A stretch of 7,033 bases of DNA, taken from positions 1-7,033 of the forward strand of contig JAFMJU010000210.1 in assembly GCA_017853285.1 (NCBI GenBank), given 5' to 3'. Positions within the stretch are counted from its first letter, which is position 1; the number at the start of each line of letters is the position of its first letter. Positions 4,393-7,033 of the stretch are shown here, piece by piece. Source of the stretch: Gemmataceae bacterium (GTDB lineage Bacteria > Planctomycetota > Planctomycetia > Gemmatales > Gemmataceae). The translations under genes and the position numbers were made by a program. The notes beneath the pieces are model-generated. The model searched no databases, was not told the origin of the DNA, and saw only the letters and a list, made by a program, of their open reading frames with translations.

Positions 4393-6861
4393 ATGCTTCC
4401 ATCCGAACTGCTGGTCAAAGGGGTTTTTCTGGGGCTGGTGTTCCACGCCGCCCGGCTTTTGGGTTTGGCCGACCACGCCTGCTGGCGTGAATTGGGCCTG
4501 CTGGTGGCCACCAGTGCCGGCGGCTGGGTGGCGGGAGCCTTGGTCACCCTGGGGCGCAAGCGGCCCGGCACGATTGGAAATCGACTGATCTTGGGCCTGC
4601 TGGAAGACGGATGGCTGCCACAGGCGGGCCTGCTGGTGGGAATGGGAGCTGGAATCCTCGCCTTCGCGCATCCGGTGGGTGACGCCGACACCGCAGGGTG
4701 GCTGGTCGGCCTGACGGTGACCGGCGCCATGCTGGGCTTTGTGTTTGGCATCCTGCAGCAGGTGCCCAGCCGGGCGGCGCGGTTGGGTGTGGGAGCCGCG
4801 CTAGGTTTGCTCTTGGTCGCGGGCATGGGGCTGGCGTTGGGTCTTTGGGGCCCGGAGGGATTCACCCGGGTGCGCCCTGCCGGGTGCGTGGTGGCCGGAC
4901 TCTGGCTGCTCGCGGCGGCGATCTTGCACACCGGTTTGGTGGTGGCCAGCCAGGAGCCCGAGTCGGAAGCGGAGCTGGGTTGCGTCACCACGGCGCTGCC
5001 CGGCCTAGGGGTCTATCTGGCTTCGGGTGCGGCGGGCTGGGGTCTGGGCCTCGGATTTCTCATTCCCACCCTGGCGTATCTGCTTTTAGGCGAGGGGATC
5101 GCAGGCCGTATCCGGCTGGGCAAGCTCCTCGCGCGCGCCAGGCTGAACATGGCAGCCGGCAACTGGCGGGCGGCGCTGGGCTGCTCGTCCCGCGCGCTGG
5201 GGATCGACCCGGTCAACCCGCGAGCCCTGGCTGATTTCTGGCGGCTCACCTCGAAATTGGACACCGACGAGTTGCTGGCCGACACCAAGGCCCGGTCGCT
5301 GGTGCGCGCCGAGCGGTGCCTCGAATGGGTGGGCCGACGGCTGGCCAGCAATCCGGGGCCCGGTGGCCTGGCCGAGTGCGACCGGATGCTGAACCTGGTG
5401 GAAAAACTCGATCCCCCCCTGATCCCCCAAGCCGAATACTGGCGTGTGGTGGCGGACCTGCATGCCGGCCGTGCCGGGGAAGCCGCCGAGCGATGCCGGC
5501 TGCTGCTGCAAACCGGGGAGGGTCAAGTTACCGGTGACAACCCCGCGCTGCAGCAGGCGCGCCGGCAGGTATGGCTGCTCGCCCTGGCCTGGAATGACCG
5601 ACTGCGCCCGGAGGTGGCCGAGCCGCTCCTGCGCCAAAGGCCGGGCGCGTTGCTGGAAGCCTGGGAGACTGTGGAGCAGGCCCTCGAGGCGGACCCGGAA
5701 AACACTCGCCTCCGAACCGCCTGGCGTTCGCTGGTTGAGCAATTGGACGAGGCCCGCCATGGCCCGCTTCTGGAGAAAGTTAGCCCTGCCGTGGACTGGC
5801 GCCGGGTGGAGGGGCTGGGTGTGGGCATGTTGGAAGATCCCAATCGCCGGGCCCGTGGCTGCGAACTGGTGCGGCTGGCGGCCAGGGCCAACCCGGGCAC
5901 CTCGCCTTCTTCGCTGATCGCGGTGGCGAGGGCGCTGCAATCGTCGGGGGACGAAGCGGCCGGCATTGACCACTTCCGCAGGGCGGTGCACCTGGGGCAT
6001 CGCCAAGGCCCAGCCAACCTGGCTGCCGAGGACCGCGAACTCTACTGGCGCGCCGTGAAATACCTGGCCGAGGTGGAGGAGCACCGGGAGAACTGGCCCG
6101 AGGCCGCCCGCATGTGGGGGCTGTACACCGAAAACGACCGCAGCGGCCTGGAAACCCTGCGCAAGCTGGCCGAGTTGCATGAGAAAATGGGCGACCCGGC
6201 CCAGGCATTGCGCGCGGTGGAAAAGGGGCTGCTCTATTCGTCGAAGGACGCCGACTTGCTCGAGCGCCGGGAGCGGTACCTGTGGTCCATCACCCCCGAG
6301 CAGGTCCAGCAGGCCCCCGAGACTTTCAAGGGTATCATCGACCCGTCGTTTTGCGCCGAGCGGGCGCGGAAGGTGCTCGATTCCAACCAGTCCGACCCGG
6401 AGTGGGTGCGCTTTGCCGAGCACCTGCTGCGGCTGGCCTTGCTGGTGCGGCCCGACCACCTGCCCAGCCGGCAGATGCTGGGCAGGGCCCTGACCCGCCT
6501 GGGCGACCGCGAGGGTGCGGTGGCCCAATGGGAGAAGGTGCGCGCCGACAAGCCGTCCAACTGGGTGGAGGGGGAATCGGACGAGGCGTGGCAGCGCGCC
6601 AACCAGGCGCTGGGCGACGCCTACCTGGAGATGGGCCGCTATCAGGACGCCATCGACTGCCTGGAGGACTTCCGCAAGTCGTCCAAATCGGGTGCCAACA
6701 CGCTGTTCAAGCTGGGCCAGGCCCATGAGGGGCTGGGGCAGTACCGGCAGGCCCGCAAGCATTTCCGCGAGGTGGAGGGATTTGAGGGCAACCCGCTGGT
6801 CTGGCAGGCCCGGGAGGCTTTGGAACGGATCCGACAGGCTGAGGCAGGCCCCCCCGGTTGA
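4393..6861 (+). CDS. Membrane-anchored TPR-repeat protein of unknown function
   Basis: The 822-residue product has two parts. Residues 1-240 contain about seven glycine- and leucine-rich hydrophobic segments (roughly 5-24, 34-53, 75-93, 101-122, 130-152, 163-186 and 203-232), so this half is membrane-embedded. No signal peptidase site is obvious. Residues 245-822 are hydrophilic and helical with TPR-like units; the clearest lie at about 251-284, 507-534, 584-617, 687-716, 733-763 and 767-797. The A/G-x-Y/W pattern is good in LGDAYLEMGRYQDAI (739-753) and LGQAHEGLGQYRQAR (774-788). TPR arrays bind other proteins, so a membrane scaffold or assembly role is plausible, but no enzyme domain is visible and the function is unknown. 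The frame is open from an ATG at 4285. I prefer 4393 because its product starts directly before the first membrane segment, and the extra 36 residues are basic, proline-rich and non-membrane. Codon use stays similar throughout. Confidence 0.8.
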   Translation: MLPSELLVKGVFLGLVFHAARLLGLADHACWRELGLLVATSAGGWVAGALVTLGRKRPGTIGNRLILGLLEDGWLPQAGLLVGMGAGILAFAHPVGDADTAGWLVGLTVTGAMLGFVFGILQQVPSRAARLGVGAALGLLLVAGMGLALGLWGPEGFTRVRPAGCVVAGLWLLAAAILHTGLVVASQEPESEAELGCVTTALPGLGVYLASGAAGWGLGLGFLIPTLAYLLLGEGIAGRIRLGKLLARARLNMAAGNWRAALGCSSRALGIDPVNPRALADFWRLTSKLDTDELLADTKARSLVRAERCLEWVGRRLASNPGPGGLAECDRMLNLVEKLDPPLIPQAEYWRVVADLHAGRAGEAAERCRLLLQTGEGQVTGDNPALQQARRQVWLLALAWNDRLRPEVAEPLLRQRPGALLEAWETVEQALEADPENTRLRTAWRSLVEQLDEARHGPLLEKVSPAVDWRRVEGLGVGMLEDPNRRARGCELVRLAARANPGTSPSSLIAVARALQSSGDEAAGIDHFRRAVHLGHRQGPANLAAEDRELYWRAVKYLAEVEEHRENWPEAARMWGLYTENDRSGLETLRKLAELHEKMGDPAQALRAVEKGLLYSSKDADLLERRERYLWSITPEQVQQAPETFKGIIDPSFCAERARKVLDSNQSDPEWVRFAEHLLRLALLVRPDHLPSRQMLGRALTRLGDREGAVAQWEKVRADKPSNWVEGESDEAWQRANQALGDAYLEMGRYQDAIDCLEDFRKSSKSGANTLFKLGQAHEGLGQYRQARKHFREVEGFEGNPLVWQAREALERIRQAEAGPPG

Positions 6862-6878
6862 TCCGGATACCACCCTCG

Positions 6879-6904
6879 TTGGGAAAAAGCCGCCGTGCTA
6901 TGAT
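6879..6904 (+). promoter_or_regulatory. Candidate extended -10 promoter for the downstream gene
   Basis: TGCTATGAT at 6896-6904 is an extended -10 element (TGn followed by TATGAT, 5 of 6 to consensus). TTGGGA at 6879-6884 could be a -35 box, although the 14-base spacing is short; extended -10 promoters tolerate a poor -35. The predicted start near 6911 leaves a leader of about 75 bases before the ATG at 6986. Confidence 0.4.
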
Positions 6905-6914
6905 GGGTTGACCT

Positions 6915-6938
6915 GCCCGCGCGGGTTAAACGGCGGGC
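6915..6938 (+). repeat. GC-rich inverted repeat in the spacer before the last gene
   Basis: GCCCGC (6915-6920) pairs with GCGGGC (6933-6938) across 12 bases; within it CCCGCGCGGG (6916-6925) is itself a perfect palindrome, so the two pairings compete. No T run follows, so it is not a typical intrinsic terminator of the TPR gene. It could be a leader structure or an operator just downstream of the candidate promoter. Confidence 0.35.
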
Positions 6939-6985
6939 CAGAACGCGGCAAACTCGCTTTTTCGGGCCATGGTGGGAGGCCGGGC

Positions 6986-7033
6986 ATGGACAGTCCTGCT
7001 CTCGACGAACCCGGCCGCTGGTCGATCCCCATC
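6986..7033 (+). CDS. Start of an unidentified protein gene (3'-truncated)
   Basis: Only the first 16 codons are in the window (MDSPALDEPGRWSIPI). The start is supported by a strong ribosome binding site, GGGAGG at 6974-6979, six bases before the ATG, and by a candidate promoter upstream. The fragment is too short to assign a family. A competing frame opens with ATG at 6969 and also runs off the edge, but it has no ribosome binding site. Confidence 0.55.
   Translation, partial: MDSPALDEPGRWSIPI

Noticed and set aside
4043..4588. Overlapping + strand frame of 181 codons across the purN start region
   Set aside because: It is antisense to purN in its first part and out of frame with the TPR gene in its second, with W/P-rich composition and no motif.
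4243..4671. N-terminal extension of the purN frame to 4671
   Set aside because: The extension is low-complexity Q- and H-rich sequence overlapping the TPR gene. The canonical PurN N-terminus begins at the ATG at 4242 with a ribosome binding site.
5086..6873. Long open frame on the - strand, antisense to the TPR gene (595 codons)
   Set aside because: It lies opposite a frame with clear TPR and membrane patterns. Its translation is rich in Q, G, H and P with no recognisable motif, as expected for a shadow frame in high-GC DNA.
1..7033. CRISPR array, tRNA or rRNA gene, insertion sequence, defence or toxin-antitoxin system
   Set aside because: No regularly spaced repeats, clover-leaf sequences, transposase motifs or defence-family motifs were seen on either strand.

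Overview
The window is a GC-rich bacterial chromosomal segment carrying ordinary core genes. It contains six genes plus the first codons of a seventh. It most likely comes from a planctomycete (Planctomycetota). I infer this from the style of several proteins: the glycine-rich SGGGTT loop of PurN, the RimO core sequence, and a large membrane-plus-TPR protein. No search was possible, so treat the lineage as probable only. I see no mobile element, CRISPR array, rRNA or tRNA, and no sign of recent transfer.

Left part (1-2948, all + strand): the 3' three quarters of rimO (ribosomal protein S12 methylthiotransferase), then pgsA (phosphatidylglycerophosphate synthase), then a Gfo/Idh/MocA-family NAD(P)-dependent oxidoreductase. 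The pgsA to oxidoreductase gap is 34 bases, which suggests co-transcription. The rimO to pgsA gap is about 110 bases and may hold its own signals. The three products do not share a pathway, so this looks like a housekeeping gene string.

Middle part (2949-4242): a markedly A+T-rich intergenic stretch with a candidate promoter precedes a small universal stress protein gene (+). Its stop lies only 12 bases from the stop of the convergent purN gene (-), which encodes the purine-synthesis glycinamide ribonucleotide formyltransferase. A hairpin followed by five Ts, located inside the purN 3' end, could terminate the stress-protein transcript.

Right part (4243-7033): purN and a large membrane-anchored TPR protein are divergently transcribed from a 150-base region. 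This region contains a nearly perfect inverted repeat, a second hairpin and a TACAAT box. The TPR protein has about seven N-terminal membrane segments followed by about 550 residues of helical repeat and is the least understood gene here. After it, a spacer with an extended -10-like box leads to a new + strand gene, of which only 16 codons are present.

I did not find a convincing undescribed system. The points most worth a second look are the TPR membrane protein, the inverted repeat in the purN/TPR divergent region, and the altered nucleotide-binding motif of the stress protein.
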